A DNA stretch of 14,191 nt from Candidatus Brockarchaeota archaeon. Its GTDB lineage: Archaea; Thermoproteota; EX4484-205; DTQO01. Shown here piece by piece: positions 1 to 5,697 of this stretch. The notes below the pieces were generated by a model, which was not told where the DNA came from, did not search any database, and worked only from the letters and a program-made list of their open reading frames with translations. The DNA is taken from assembly GCA_017601265.1 (NCBI GenBank), contig JAFNJA010000014.1, positions 1 through 14,191 on the forward strand, read 5' to 3'. Positions within the stretch are counted from its first letter, which is position 1, and each line of letters starts with the position of its first letter. The position numbers and the translations under genes are program-made.

Positions 1-318
1 ATATACGTCATCGATCCTCTGTCAAACATGTTTGGAAAGTTAAGCGACGGGACAAGGTGCGACTACTGTCCAACCGAGCAAATGGAAAAATGCCTCGAAA
101 AAATAAAAATTGAAAATTACTTTGGCCTCTCTCTTGAGGAAAGGAGGAAACAGGAAAAGTTGCTTGCCGCAAACAACCGCCCCAATCCACCAAACCCGAT
201 GGACTTCGTCGCGAGCTACGTAGCTTTGAAAAGCTTGGAGGGAGAGACGTGCACGGTTCAAATCTGCGAGACGGAGTGCCACTTCATCAAGGCGGTAAGG
301 TTCAACGTTCAAAAGTGA
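1..318 (+). CDS. Cys-rich hypothetical protein, 3' end of a gene cut by the window edge
   Basis: The reading frame is open from base 1 to the stop at 316-318. An ATG at 28 would give 96 residues, but the nine codons before it contain no stop, so I treat the gene as truncated at its 5' end. Numbering from that internal Met, the visible part has Cys11, Cys14 and Cys22 in an N-terminal cluster, a charged helical stretch (about 23-50), an Asn/Pro-rich turn (49-57), and a second cluster of Cys75, Cys80, Cys84 and His85. Six Cys and one His in two groups would suit a zinc or iron-sulphur site; this is inference. It is more AT-rich than the genes to the right. I do not recognise the family. It converges on feoB with 155 bases between the stops, and I saw no strong terminator there. 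An opposite-strand frame at 40-357 has a much less protein-like composition. Confidence 0.6.
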   Translation: MYVIDPLSNMFGKLSDGTRCDYCPTEQMEKCLEKIKIENYFGLSLEERRKQEKLLAANNRPNPPNPMDFVASYVALKSLEGETCTVQICETECHFIKAVRFNVQK

Positions 319-473
319 TTCGGCCTTCAAACCAATCCACTTGCACGCAAAAGCCACAAACCCGATTCCGAATGGTTTCGTAAGGCACCAGTCTTCGGAA
401 ACTCAGCCGAAAGGCAGCCGTTCTTTCAAACTTTCGTGTTTTATGCGTATGCCTTTCTACCTGAGTAATGAAT

Positions 474-2411
474 TCAAAGTATCGGTGCCAGCATCCTTGA
501 CGCAATCCCTCCCAGGCCTATTGCGAATATTATTTCAAATGCCGTAATGGACAGCGCCTTCTTCCAGCCAAACTCCTTGACCAACGTGGCGATCGTCGCT
601 ATGCAAGGTATGTAAAACATCGCCACCAAGCCCAATACGACCATCTGCACGGGCGTCAAAACTTCCGCAAAATTCGTCGTTCTCAAAAGCGCGGCGAGCA
701 TCACAAGCAGCAACTCTTTCCTCATCACGCCGAATATCAGCGTTATGCCGGAGATCGACGGCAATCCAAGCCACGTGACCGTGACCGGGCTCAGGATTGC
801 CGCGATCGTTTCCAGCCAACCTAAAACCTCGGCAAGCTTCACGGAGAGGCTTCCCACGACTATCAATGGGAACGCTATCTTGATGAACTCCGCCAACCTG
901 AACCACGTCTGCTTCAAAACGGTCCTTGCATGAGGCAGCTTGTAATCGTTCATTTCCATTATGAGGGAGGTGGGCTCGCCCGGCAGAATCCTGAAAGCGG
1001 CCCTTCCCAGCAAGAAGATCACGATAAGGTCGAAGGCGTAAAGCGCCAGTGCCCACTGGATTCCAACAAACTGCCCAACAAGGCCGAGTATTATCACGCT
1101 CCGCGCCGCGCACGGAACCAGAGTGGTGACGAATGCGGCGAGGAACCTCTCCCTCTCGGTTTCCATTATCCTGCAACCCAGGCAGGCGGGAACGTTGCAC
1201 CCGTAGCCAAGCATTATCGGGATGAACGCCTTCCCGTGCAAACCCATTTTGTGCATGGCGTTGTCCATCAGGAAGGCGATCCTGCTCAGGTATCCCGAGT
1301 CTTCCAAAACGTACAGGATCATGTAGAAAGGAACGATGTACGGAAGGGCTATGGTGGCTCCGGCTATGATCCCCTCGATCACGCCTCCCCAGAGAAGTTC
1401 TCCGACGATTCCGGTCCCGATGATTTTTAAAAAAAGCGGCCCCAGGCCGTAGAGGAAGTTGCCCAGCAACTCGGAAGCGAAATTGCCGAGGGCGAAAATG
1501 GCAAAGAACATCGAAAGCAGCGCGAAGGCCATGATCGGATAACCCATAATTCTATCGGTCGTGATGGAGTGGAGCCTCTCCTCAACTGTGGGTTTCAAAG
1601 GAGGAATCATTTTTTGCGCTTCTCTCGCGATGCAGCCAGCAACTTCATACCGTTCTGAAGTCAAAACTGTTGAACAGGAATGGCCATGCATGTCCTCAAG
1701 TTCCTTTGCGAGTTTCTTGGCGTATAACGCTATATGCGGGGCTGCTTCATCTATCTCTTTCACTATTTCCTCATCGCCCTCCAACAGCTTTATTGCCAAA
1801 TACCTTGGGGGGTATGGCGACCGGACGTTTTTCATAGCGTCAACTATGTCCGCGATCCTTTTCTCAACCTCCTCCCCGTATCTAACCTGCACGCGCCCCT
1901 CCCTTTTACCCTTCTCCGCAACCTCTATCGCTTTTTCCAAAAGCTGGAAGATGCCTATCCCTTTTATTGCGACCGTCGGTACGACTGGAACGCCCAACAG
2001 CCTCTCCAATTTCCCCACATCGATTTCGATGCCCTTTCTTTTCGCGACATCCACTTGATTCAACGCCACGATCATAGGGTTCCCAAGTTCCAGTAGCTGC
2101 AAAGTGAAGAAAAGGTTCCTCTCAAGGACCGAAGCGTCCACGACGTTTATGACCAAGTCGGGCTTTTCGACCGCGATGTACTTCCTCGAGATCGATTCTT
2201 CCAAGGAGTAAGTGGAAAGGGAATAGATGCCGGGCAGATCGATCAGGTCTATCGTGTAACCCTTGAAGTGCAGCGTCCCTTCAGCCTTTTCGACCGTCTT
2301 TCCCGGCCAGTTACCGATGTGCTGGTGCAGTCCCGTCAAGTAGTTGAATACGACCGATTTCCCAACGTTCGCGTTTCCAGCCAAGGCTATGGCAAGTTTT
2401 TTATCGGTCAC
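474..2411 (-). CDS. feoB: FeoB ferrous iron transporter, GTPase-coupled membrane permease
   Basis: FeoB imports Fe(II) across the cytoplasmic membrane and is gated by an N-terminal GTPase domain. The GTP-binding motifs are clear: G1 GNANVGKS (residues 12-19), the FeoB-typical GNWPGKTVEK (33-42), G3 DLPG (58-61) and G4 NQVD (118-121). A helical linker leads to a polytopic membrane domain with the family signature GYGCNVPA, then ETERER and LVPCAARS; the conserved Cys of these Gate segments are retained. The product is 645 residues, within the range of compact archaeal FeoB. I place the start at the GTG at 2411-2409, whose bases overlap the feoA stop (GTGA, 4-base overlap). The frame stays open up to 2579, but that extension only reads through feoA in another frame and has no homology-like character. 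It is the last gene of the dtxR-feoA-feoB operon, so it should be expressed from the promoter near 3400. Confidence 0.97.
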   Translation of the reverse strand: MTDKKLAIALAGNANVGKSVVFNYLTGLHQHIGNWPGKTVEKAEGTLHFKGYTIDLIDLPGIYSLSTYSLEESISRKYIAVEKPDLVINVVDASVLERNLFFTLQLLELGNPMIVALNQVDVAKRKGIEIDVGKLERLLGVPVVPTVAIKGIGIFQLLEKAIEVAEKGKREGRVQVRYGEEVEKRIADIVDAMKNVRSPYPPRYLAIKLLEGDEEIVKEIDEAAPHIALYAKKLAKELEDMHGHSCSTVLTSERYEVAGCIAREAQKMIPPLKPTVEERLHSITTDRIMGYPIMAFALLSMFFAIFALGNFASELLGNFLYGLGPLFLKIIGTGIVGELLWGGVIEGIIAGATIALPYIVPFYMILYVLEDSGYLSRIAFLMDNAMHKMGLHGKAFIPIMLGYGCNVPACLGCRIMETERERFLAAFVTTLVPCAARSVIILGLVGQFVGIQWALALYAFDLIVIFLLGRAAFRILPGEPTSLIMEMNDYKLPHARTVLKQTWFRLAEFIKIAFPLIVVGSLSVKLAEVLGWLETIAAILSPVTVTWLGLPSISGITLIFGVMRKELLLVMLAALLRTTNFAEVLTPVQMVVLGLVAMFYIPCIATIATLVKEFGWKKALSITAFEIIFAIGLGGIASRMLAPIL

Positions 2412-2692
2412 TCTTTCTCTATCTCCACAAGAATCCTCTCTGCCATGCCCCTTCCGAGCGCGAGCCTCGAGCCCCTCACGATGACTTCCAAGGGGCCGTG
2501 AAAAGGAGCGGATTTCACGACCGTTACCTTGGTTCCCGGGGTTAGGCCAAGGTCCATGAGCCTCCTCTCGAACCCCCAACCCATGCCCACCCCCCCTCCG
2601 TGGCCGGATCTAATCGAAGCCACGGTTCCGGTTTCCCCGCCCCTCAGCGCGGTCAAAGGCACGACGCGCCCTTCCGAGCTTTTCCTTTCCAT
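2408..2692 (-). CDS. feoA: FeoA, small SH3-like partner of FeoB
   Basis: FeoA is a small cytoplasmic SH3-fold protein needed for FeoB-dependent Fe(II) uptake, thought to act on the FeoB GTPase domain. The 94-residue product shows the family pattern: a hydrophobic strand VVPLTAL, a Gly-rich turn, then ERRLMDLGLTPGTKVTVV, followed by GPLEVIVRGSRLALGRGMAERI, which is the usual FeoA/DtxR C-terminal core. It starts with ATG at 2692, 13 bases after the stop of the upstream DtxR-type gene; GAGGGTG just before it is a reasonable ribosome binding site. Its TGA stop overlaps the feoB GTG start. The Gly-rich insertion SGHGGGVGMGWG (about 29-40) is longer than I expect for this loop, but the fold motifs on both sides are intact. 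Confidence 0.95.
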   Translation of the reverse strand: MERKSSEGRVVPLTALRGGETGTVASIRSGHGGGVGMGWGFERRLMDLGLTPGTKVTVVKSAPFHGPLEVIVRGSRLALGRGMAERILVEIEKE

Positions 2693-2705
2693 GCAAACGG
2701 CACCC

Positions 2706-3380
2706 TCACTTCGCCCTTTTCACTTGTATGGCCGACGCGATCGCGACGCTTATCGCGACGCTAGCTTCTCCCACTTTGAGTGTGACAGGGCCGTCGAATG
2801 GAGCTTTTTCGACAACCTCGACCGAGGCGCCGGGAACCAATCCCAAGCCGTTCAGGTATCGCAGCAAGTCCGACCTCTCTTCGGTTATCTTCGCAATCTC
2901 GCCCCTTTCCTTTTTGTTGAGTTTCGATAACGGCCGGGACTTTTCCTCCACCACGCCTCCGAATTCCGTCGGTATGGGGTTTCCGTGCGGGCAGGTCTTC
3001 GGGTGCCTCAACGCCTTTTCCAATGGTTTTAACACCTCTTCGGTGATCCCGTGCTCAAGCTTGCAAGCGGCGTCGTGCGACTTGTCCCACCCCACGTGCA
3101 AAATGTCGGTGAGCAGGCGCTCGGACAACCTGTGCCTCCTCACGACCTGCAAAGCTACCTTGCGCCCTTTCTCCGTAAGCTTTACCCCCTTGTAAGGCGC
3201 GTGGGTGACGTAACCTTCCTTCTCGAGCCTCTCCACGGTGTTCGTGACGGTGCCGGGAACAACCTTGACGTCCTTCACTATTTCGCTTGTCCTGGCCGCC
3301 CCGCTCTTCTCTTCGAGCTTGTAGATGGCCTCCAAGTATTCCTCCATCGCGTCCGTGACTTCCTGCAAAGGAATTTTCAC
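2706..3380 (-). CDS. DtxR-family metal-dependent transcriptional repressor with C-terminal SH3 domain
   Basis: This protein should bind Fe(II) or Mn(II) and repress the feo operon when metal is plentiful. It has 224 residues in the three-part DtxR plan. The winged helix-turn-helix is about 1-75 (ARTSEIVKDV, then the recognition helix GTVTNTVERLEKEGYV), the dimerisation/metal domain about 76-140, and a FeoA-like SH3 domain about 150-224 (LNGLGLVPGASVEVVEKAPFDGPV). The metal ligands align with DtxR at a constant offset of +4: His83, Glu87, His102, Cys106, Glu109 and His110 match DtxR His79, Glu83, His98, Cys102, Glu105 and His106. At the DtxR Met10 position it has Glu14, which resembles MntR Asp8 instead. 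The start is GTG at 3380, chosen because it lies about 6 bases past the predicted transcription start. It leads the feoA-feoB operon and probably regulates itself through the palindrome at 3397-3410. Confidence 0.93.
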   Translation of the reverse strand: MKIPLQEVTDAMEEYLEAIYKLEEKSGAARTSEIVKDVKVVPGTVTNTVERLEKEGYVTHAPYKGVKLTEKGRKVALQVVRRHRLSERLLTDILHVGWDKSHDAACKLEHGITEEVLKPLEKALRHPKTCPHGNPIPTEFGGVVEEKSRPLSKLNKKERGEIAKITEERSDLLRYLNGLGLVPGASVEVVEKAPFDGPVTLKVGEASVAISVAIASAIQVKRAK

Positions 3381-3396
3381 TACTCTAAAATCAAAT

Positions 3397-3417
3397 TACG
3401 ACTAATCGTATATTTAT
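3397..3417 (-). promoter_or_regulatory. feo operon promoter with overlapping palindromic operator
   Basis: On the minus strand an AT-rich box ATAAATATA (3417-3409) has the look of an archaeal TATA box and predicts transcription starting near 3387, only a few bases before the GTG of the dtxR-type gene. Directly downstream of it lies TACGA-N4-TCGTA (3397-3410), a perfect 5-bp arm palindrome. An operator between the TATA box and the start site is the usual way archaeal repressors block RNA polymerase. I assign it tentatively to the DtxR-type protein encoded next to it. It does not closely match any DtxR-family consensus I can recall, so the assignment rests on position. Confidence 0.55.
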
Positions 3418-3474
3418 GCTTTGCGAGCGCCAGCAAAAGGCTCTTTCGGCAGGCACTTCCAATGCATGGGAAAC

Positions 3475-3483
3475 GTTAAAAAG
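3475..3483 (+). promoter_or_regulatory. TATA-like box of the ferritin-like gene
   Basis: GTTAAAAAG stands out in GC-richer surroundings. Its centre (about 3479) is 35 bases before the ATG at 3514, giving a predicted start near 3505 and a leader of roughly 9 bases. This supports 3514 as the start of the downstream gene, because the ATG at 3421 would lie upstream of the promoter. Confidence 0.4.
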
Positions 3484-3513
3484 CGGCGCCTTTTCGTCCA
3501 TTTTGACCGGAAG

Positions 3514-3810
3514 ATGAGCCAGACGGAGGCTTTCCCTTCCCTTGTGCCCAGGAAAATGAGTTCGGAAGAGCTGGCCAGGGCAATAAGGCAAGACATCGCG
3601 GCGGAGCTCGACGCGATAAACCTTTACCAGGCGCACATCGACGCCACGGATGACGACAGAGCCAGGAAATTGTTGGCTCACGTGAGGGACGAGGAGAAGA
3701 CCCACGTGGGCGAACTTTTGGCGCTGCTCAAGGTCCTAGACCCCGACGCGCAGAGGCTGCTGGAAGAAGGCTTGGAAGAAGCGGCACCGATCCTGAAGAA
3801 GGGGAGATAG
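3514..3810 (+). CDS. Two-helix ferritin-like protein of the encapsulated-ferritin (EncFtn) type
   Basis: Probable iron-oxidising or iron-storing small ferritin-like protein of 98 residues, the size of EncFtn-type proteins, which form their di-iron centre only after dimerisation. The key residues are spaced as in the Rhodospirillum EncFtn (Glu32, Glu62, His65): here Glu31 in IAAELDAINLY, with Tyr38 one helical repeat on, then Glu61 and His64 in RDEEKTHVGELLALL, so the 30- and 3-residue spacings are identical. Two long helices, about 17-44 and 47-72, carry these residues, and a third (75-92) follows. I see no encapsulin gene nearby and no recognisable encapsulin-targeting tail. The start is ATG 3514; ATG 3556 (Met15) is an alternative and would keep all ligands. 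The gene is divergent from the dtxR-feoAB operon, which fits a role in handling iron taken up by FeoB. Confidence 0.82.
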   Translation: MSQTEAFPSLVPRKMSSEELARAIRQDIAAELDAINLYQAHIDATDDDRARKLLAHVRDEEKTHVGELLALLKVLDPDAQRLLEEGLEEAAPILKKGR

Positions 3811-3906
3811 GCCCGCGGCACCTAGGGCAAGCGGTTTAGGTCGAGGGATTCGGCGAAGGGGCTGCAAAATACCAGTGTAAACGATTCTATAAACAGTGCA
3901 ATCTTC

Positions 3907-4121
3907 CGCCAGCCGCTCCCGTCCAACTCGCTATTCAGTTGAGCGCGATGTCCGTGGTTTTGCTTGCCTTTCCACCTTCCCCGGAATAGACGGCCGTTTG
4001 GCGCGGCTGGCGAGACACGCTCTGCCGGTACGGAGCAGGCGCAAGCCGACTTTCAGGCTTCGCCACCATCGCCTTCTCCCGGAGTTTCCGATTCGATGCC
4101 CGCCCCGCTATAACCCGGGAG
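3907..4121. ncRNA. Candidate structured RNA: chain of strong stems in a gene-free stretch
   Basis: The 358 bases between the ferritin-like gene and the next ATG (3811-4168) hold no convincing coding frame. They contain four consecutive inverted repeats: a perfect 10-bp pair CGCCAGCCGC (3907-3916) / GCGGCTGGCG (4003-4012) enclosing a small CAACT/AGTTG hairpin near 3924-3941; GCTCTG/CGGAGC (4019-4024/4031-4036, one G-U); GGCG-c-AAGCC / GGCTT-CGCC (4038-4047/4056-4064, one bulge); and CTCCCGG/CCGGGAG (4076-4082/4115-4121). A TATA-like TTCTATAAAC lies at 3885-3893 but predicts a start near 3914, slightly inside the first stem. I found no tRNA, RNase P, SRP or 5S signatures on either strand. The strand is undecided, because perfect stems look alike on both. 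Alternatively these could be chance pairings in GC-rich DNA. Confidence 0.32.
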
Positions 4122-4168
4122 CGAAAACGATAAGACGAGCTCTCCTAGGATGGAAAAGGCGGTGTAGA

Positions 4169-4459
4169 ATGGTACTCGAGGGAGCGAGCCTCGCGGTAAT
4201 AATCGAGGCGTTGAACGTGGCGATTCTCCTTTGCTTGATGGTCATATACCTTAGAAGCCACAGGAAGGTCAAGTCCAGCTTCACGGCAAGCTTACTCATC
4301 TTCTCGGCCCTGCTCATGCTGCAATCCGCCTTCGCGGCCGTCCTTTTCGCCACCACGGAGCTTTGCGAGGTGGGAGTCAGGACGCAAGAGGTGCGGCCGA
4401 TACTAAGCCTCGTTGAACTGATCGGCCTAGCCGCCCTCCTCCGGGCGAGCACAAGGTAG
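4169..4459 (+). CDS. Small three-helix membrane protein paired with a winged-helix regulator
   Basis: A 96-residue membrane protein of unknown function. Three hydrophobic segments are visible, roughly residues 5-27, 40-62 and 77-92, separated by a basic loop (RSHRKVKS, about 29-36) and a short acidic/Cys-containing loop (TTELCEVGVRTQE). The start ATG at 4169 follows GGCGGTG, a fair match to the archaeal ribosome binding site; the frame is open further upstream, but that sequence reads as Arg/Pro-rich noise through the structured region. The next gene, a winged-helix regulator, begins 10 bases after the stop. Small membrane proteins next to this type of regulator recur in archaea, where the membrane protein is presumed to sense or sequester; that role is inference here. 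A weak TATA-like CTATAAC lies at 4108-4114. Confidence 0.8.
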   Translation: MVLEGASLAVIIEALNVAILLCLMVIYLRSHRKVKSSFTASLLIFSALLMLQSAFAAVLFATTELCEVGVRTQEVRPILSLVELIGLAALLRASTR

Positions 4460-4469
4460 CGCGAACGGG

Positions 4470-4778
4470 TTGGAAGTCCCCAGGCGGCTTCTCTGGTGGC
4501 TGCTCGTCGGCACTCGGGGAGGCCCGACTAGGGCAAGGATAATCCATTCCCTCGAAAAAAACCCGCAGAACGCAAACCAACTTGCGCAGGCCTTAAAACT
4601 TGACTACAAGACGGTAAGGCACCACCTCCAGGTGCTGGTCGAGAACCGGTTCCTGGTCACCGCAGGCGAGGGATACGCGAAGATGTACTTCCACTCGCCC
4701 GTGCTCGAAGCGTGCCGCGAAACTTTCTTGGAAATCTGGAAGAAGATCGAAGAAGAGTCTGAACCTGTATCGCAGTGA
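4470..4778 (+). CDS. ArsR-like winged helix-turn-helix transcriptional regulator
   Basis: A 102-residue DNA-binding protein. The N-terminal segment LLWWLLVGTRGGPTRARII is characteristic of a widespread archaeal wHTH group. It is followed by helix two (NANQLAQALKL, about 34-44) and the recognition helix (DYKTVRHHLQVLVENRFLV, about 45-63), then the wing (TAGEGYAKMYFHSP). The C-terminal helix (about 80-97, CRETFLEIWKKIEEESE) probably dimerises. No metal-ligand set is apparent, so the effector is unknown. The start is TTG at 4470; AAGGTAG, which overlaps the end of the preceding membrane-protein gene, serves as ribosome binding site. The two genes are 10 bases apart and almost certainly form one transcript, so the membrane protein is its likely partner. 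Confidence 0.88.
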   Translation: MEVPRRLLWWLLVGTRGGPTRARIIHSLEKNPQNANQLAQALKLDYKTVRHHLQVLVENRFLVTAGEGYAKMYFHSPVLEACRETFLEIWKKIEEESEPVSQ

Positions 4779-4790
4779 GGGGCGGTTAGC

Positions 4791-4798
4791 AATAAAAA
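4791..4798 (+). promoter_or_regulatory. TATA-like box for a leaderless MBL-fold gene
   Basis: AATAAAAA sits in the short gap after the winged-helix gene. Its centre is about 27 bases before the ATG at 4822, so transcription would begin at or next to that ATG. This favours ATG 4822 over the in-frame TTG at 4807 as the translation start. Confidence 0.45.
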
Positions 4799-4821
4799 GG
4801 CTTGGTTTGCGTTTTGGCCGA

Positions 4822-5667
4822 ATGGCTGCGGGACTGAGGTTAACGGTCATCGTTGACGACTCAAGGGGATCGAAAGGGTTGGAGCCGCGACACGGCCTTT
4901 CGATCCTCGTCGAGTCAAGATCCGGTAGCGTGACGACGCCCGTCCTCATGGACGCGGGACCTGACCCGGAAACCATTGCGCGCAACGTACGAGCCATGAA
5001 CGCCGACCTGCGCAAAGTGGACGCCATATTCCTCAGCCATGGCCACCGCGACCACATCGGAGGTTTGCTCTACGCCCTTGGAATGATCGGGAAACCCGTT
5101 CCCGTCATAGCCCATCCGAAGGCGTTCAGCCCGAAGTTCGTCCTCAGCCCCAAGATGAGGGCAGTGGGCTCCCCATTCAGGGTATCGGAGATCGAGGCGA
5201 AGGGCGGCGTTCCATTGCTCGCCTCGAACCCAGTTCGGATAGCCAAAGGAATCATGACGAGCGGGGAAGTAGTCCGAGGAACTGGCTTCGAGAAGGCAGA
5301 GGGCTTCTGGACCATCGAGAACGAAAGGTTAGTAGAGGACAGGTTGCTGGACGACCAAGCGCTCATACTGGAATCCGAGAAAGGGCTCGTCATTCTGACG
5401 GGGTGCGCCCACTCCGGGATCGTGAACGTCGTAAAGCACGCGGAAACGTTAACCTCAAGGAAGAATGTTCACGCGGTCATCGGCGGATTCCACCTCTCAA
5501 AAGCTGGAAAGGAACGGATCGAAAGGACCGTTTCCGAACTGACCAGGTTTAACCCGAGGCTTATAGCCCCTTGCCACTGCTCCGGCACCAAAGCCACGCG
5601 GGAATTCGTAAAAAAGTTTGGGAAAAGGTGCAAGCCGCTTCACGTGGGCGACGTCGTCGACCTTTAG
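4822..5667 (+). CDS. Metallo-beta-lactamase-fold protein, MJ0301/COG1237 type (possible methanopterin biosynthesis enzyme)
   Basis: A cytoplasmic zinc-hydrolase-fold protein of 281 residues. The COG1237 hallmarks are present: DAG (Asp44), SHGHRDHIGG with ligands His73, His75, Asp77 and His78, the family-specific LTGCAHSGIVN with His197, GGFHL with His224, and a C-terminal PCHCSG with His252. COG1237 contains MJ0301, described as (7,8-dihydropterin-6-yl)methyl-4-(beta-D-ribofuranosyl)aminobenzene 5'-phosphate synthase, the step that joins the pterin and ribofuranosyl-aminobenzene halves of methanopterin. The neighbouring mtrH, whose substrate is a methanopterin derivative, supports that assignment, but COG1237 is broad and the exact reaction is inferred. 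I chose ATG 4822 from promoter spacing; the TTG at 4807 would add five residues. mtrH starts 30 bases after the stop. Confidence 0.88.
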   Translation: MAAGLRLTVIVDDSRGSKGLEPRHGLSILVESRSGSVTTPVLMDAGPDPETIARNVRAMNADLRKVDAIFLSHGHRDHIGGLLYALGMIGKPVPVIAHPKAFSPKFVLSPKMRAVGSPFRVSEIEAKGGVPLLASNPVRIAKGIMTSGEVVRGTGFEKAEGFWTIENERLVEDRLLDDQALILESEKGLVILTGCAHSGIVNVVKHAETLTSRKNVHAVIGGFHLSKAGKERIERTVSELTRFNPRLIAPCHCSGTKATREFVKKFGKRCKPLHVGDVVDL

Positions 5668-5677
5668 ATTAAAATAG
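5668..5677 (+). promoter_or_regulatory. Possible TATA box of the mtrH gene
   Basis: The AT-rich run ATTAAAATAG directly after the stop of the MBL-fold gene is centred about 26 bases before the mtrH GTG, so mtrH could have its own, nearly leaderless, transcript. AAAGGA just before the GTG would also serve translation from a longer read-through message, so both modes are possible. Confidence 0.35.
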
Positions 5678-5697
5678 ATGGTTCGAAAGGACTTGCC

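Noticed and set aside
930..1430. Plus-strand frame of 166 codons inside feoB
   Set aside because: Antisense shadow of the feoB membrane domain; Gln/Asp/His-rich with no recognisable motif.
2412..2579. In-frame upstream extension of feoB to an ATG at 2579
   Set aside because: It reads through feoA in another frame, has a Gly/Arg-rich random look, and the GTG at 2411 gives the normal FeoB N-terminus and a standard 4-base overlap.
3421..3513. Upstream in-frame ATG for the ferritin-like gene
   Set aside because: It would precede the TATA-like box at 3475-3483 and adds a sequence foreign to the two-helix ferritin family.
4043..4058. GAAAGTC on the minus strand, resembling an RNase P RNA core motif
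   Set aside because: The flanking bases do not match GGAAAGTCC and no partner conserved region was found on that strand.
4088..4106. GATTCGATGC, resembling a tRNA T-loop
   Set aside because: The G53-C61 closing pair is missing, and no acceptor, D or anticodon stem fits around it.
4108..4452. Minus-strand frame opposite the small membrane protein
   Set aside because: Shadow of the plus-strand gene; no ribosome binding site and no linked partner, whereas the plus strand has both.
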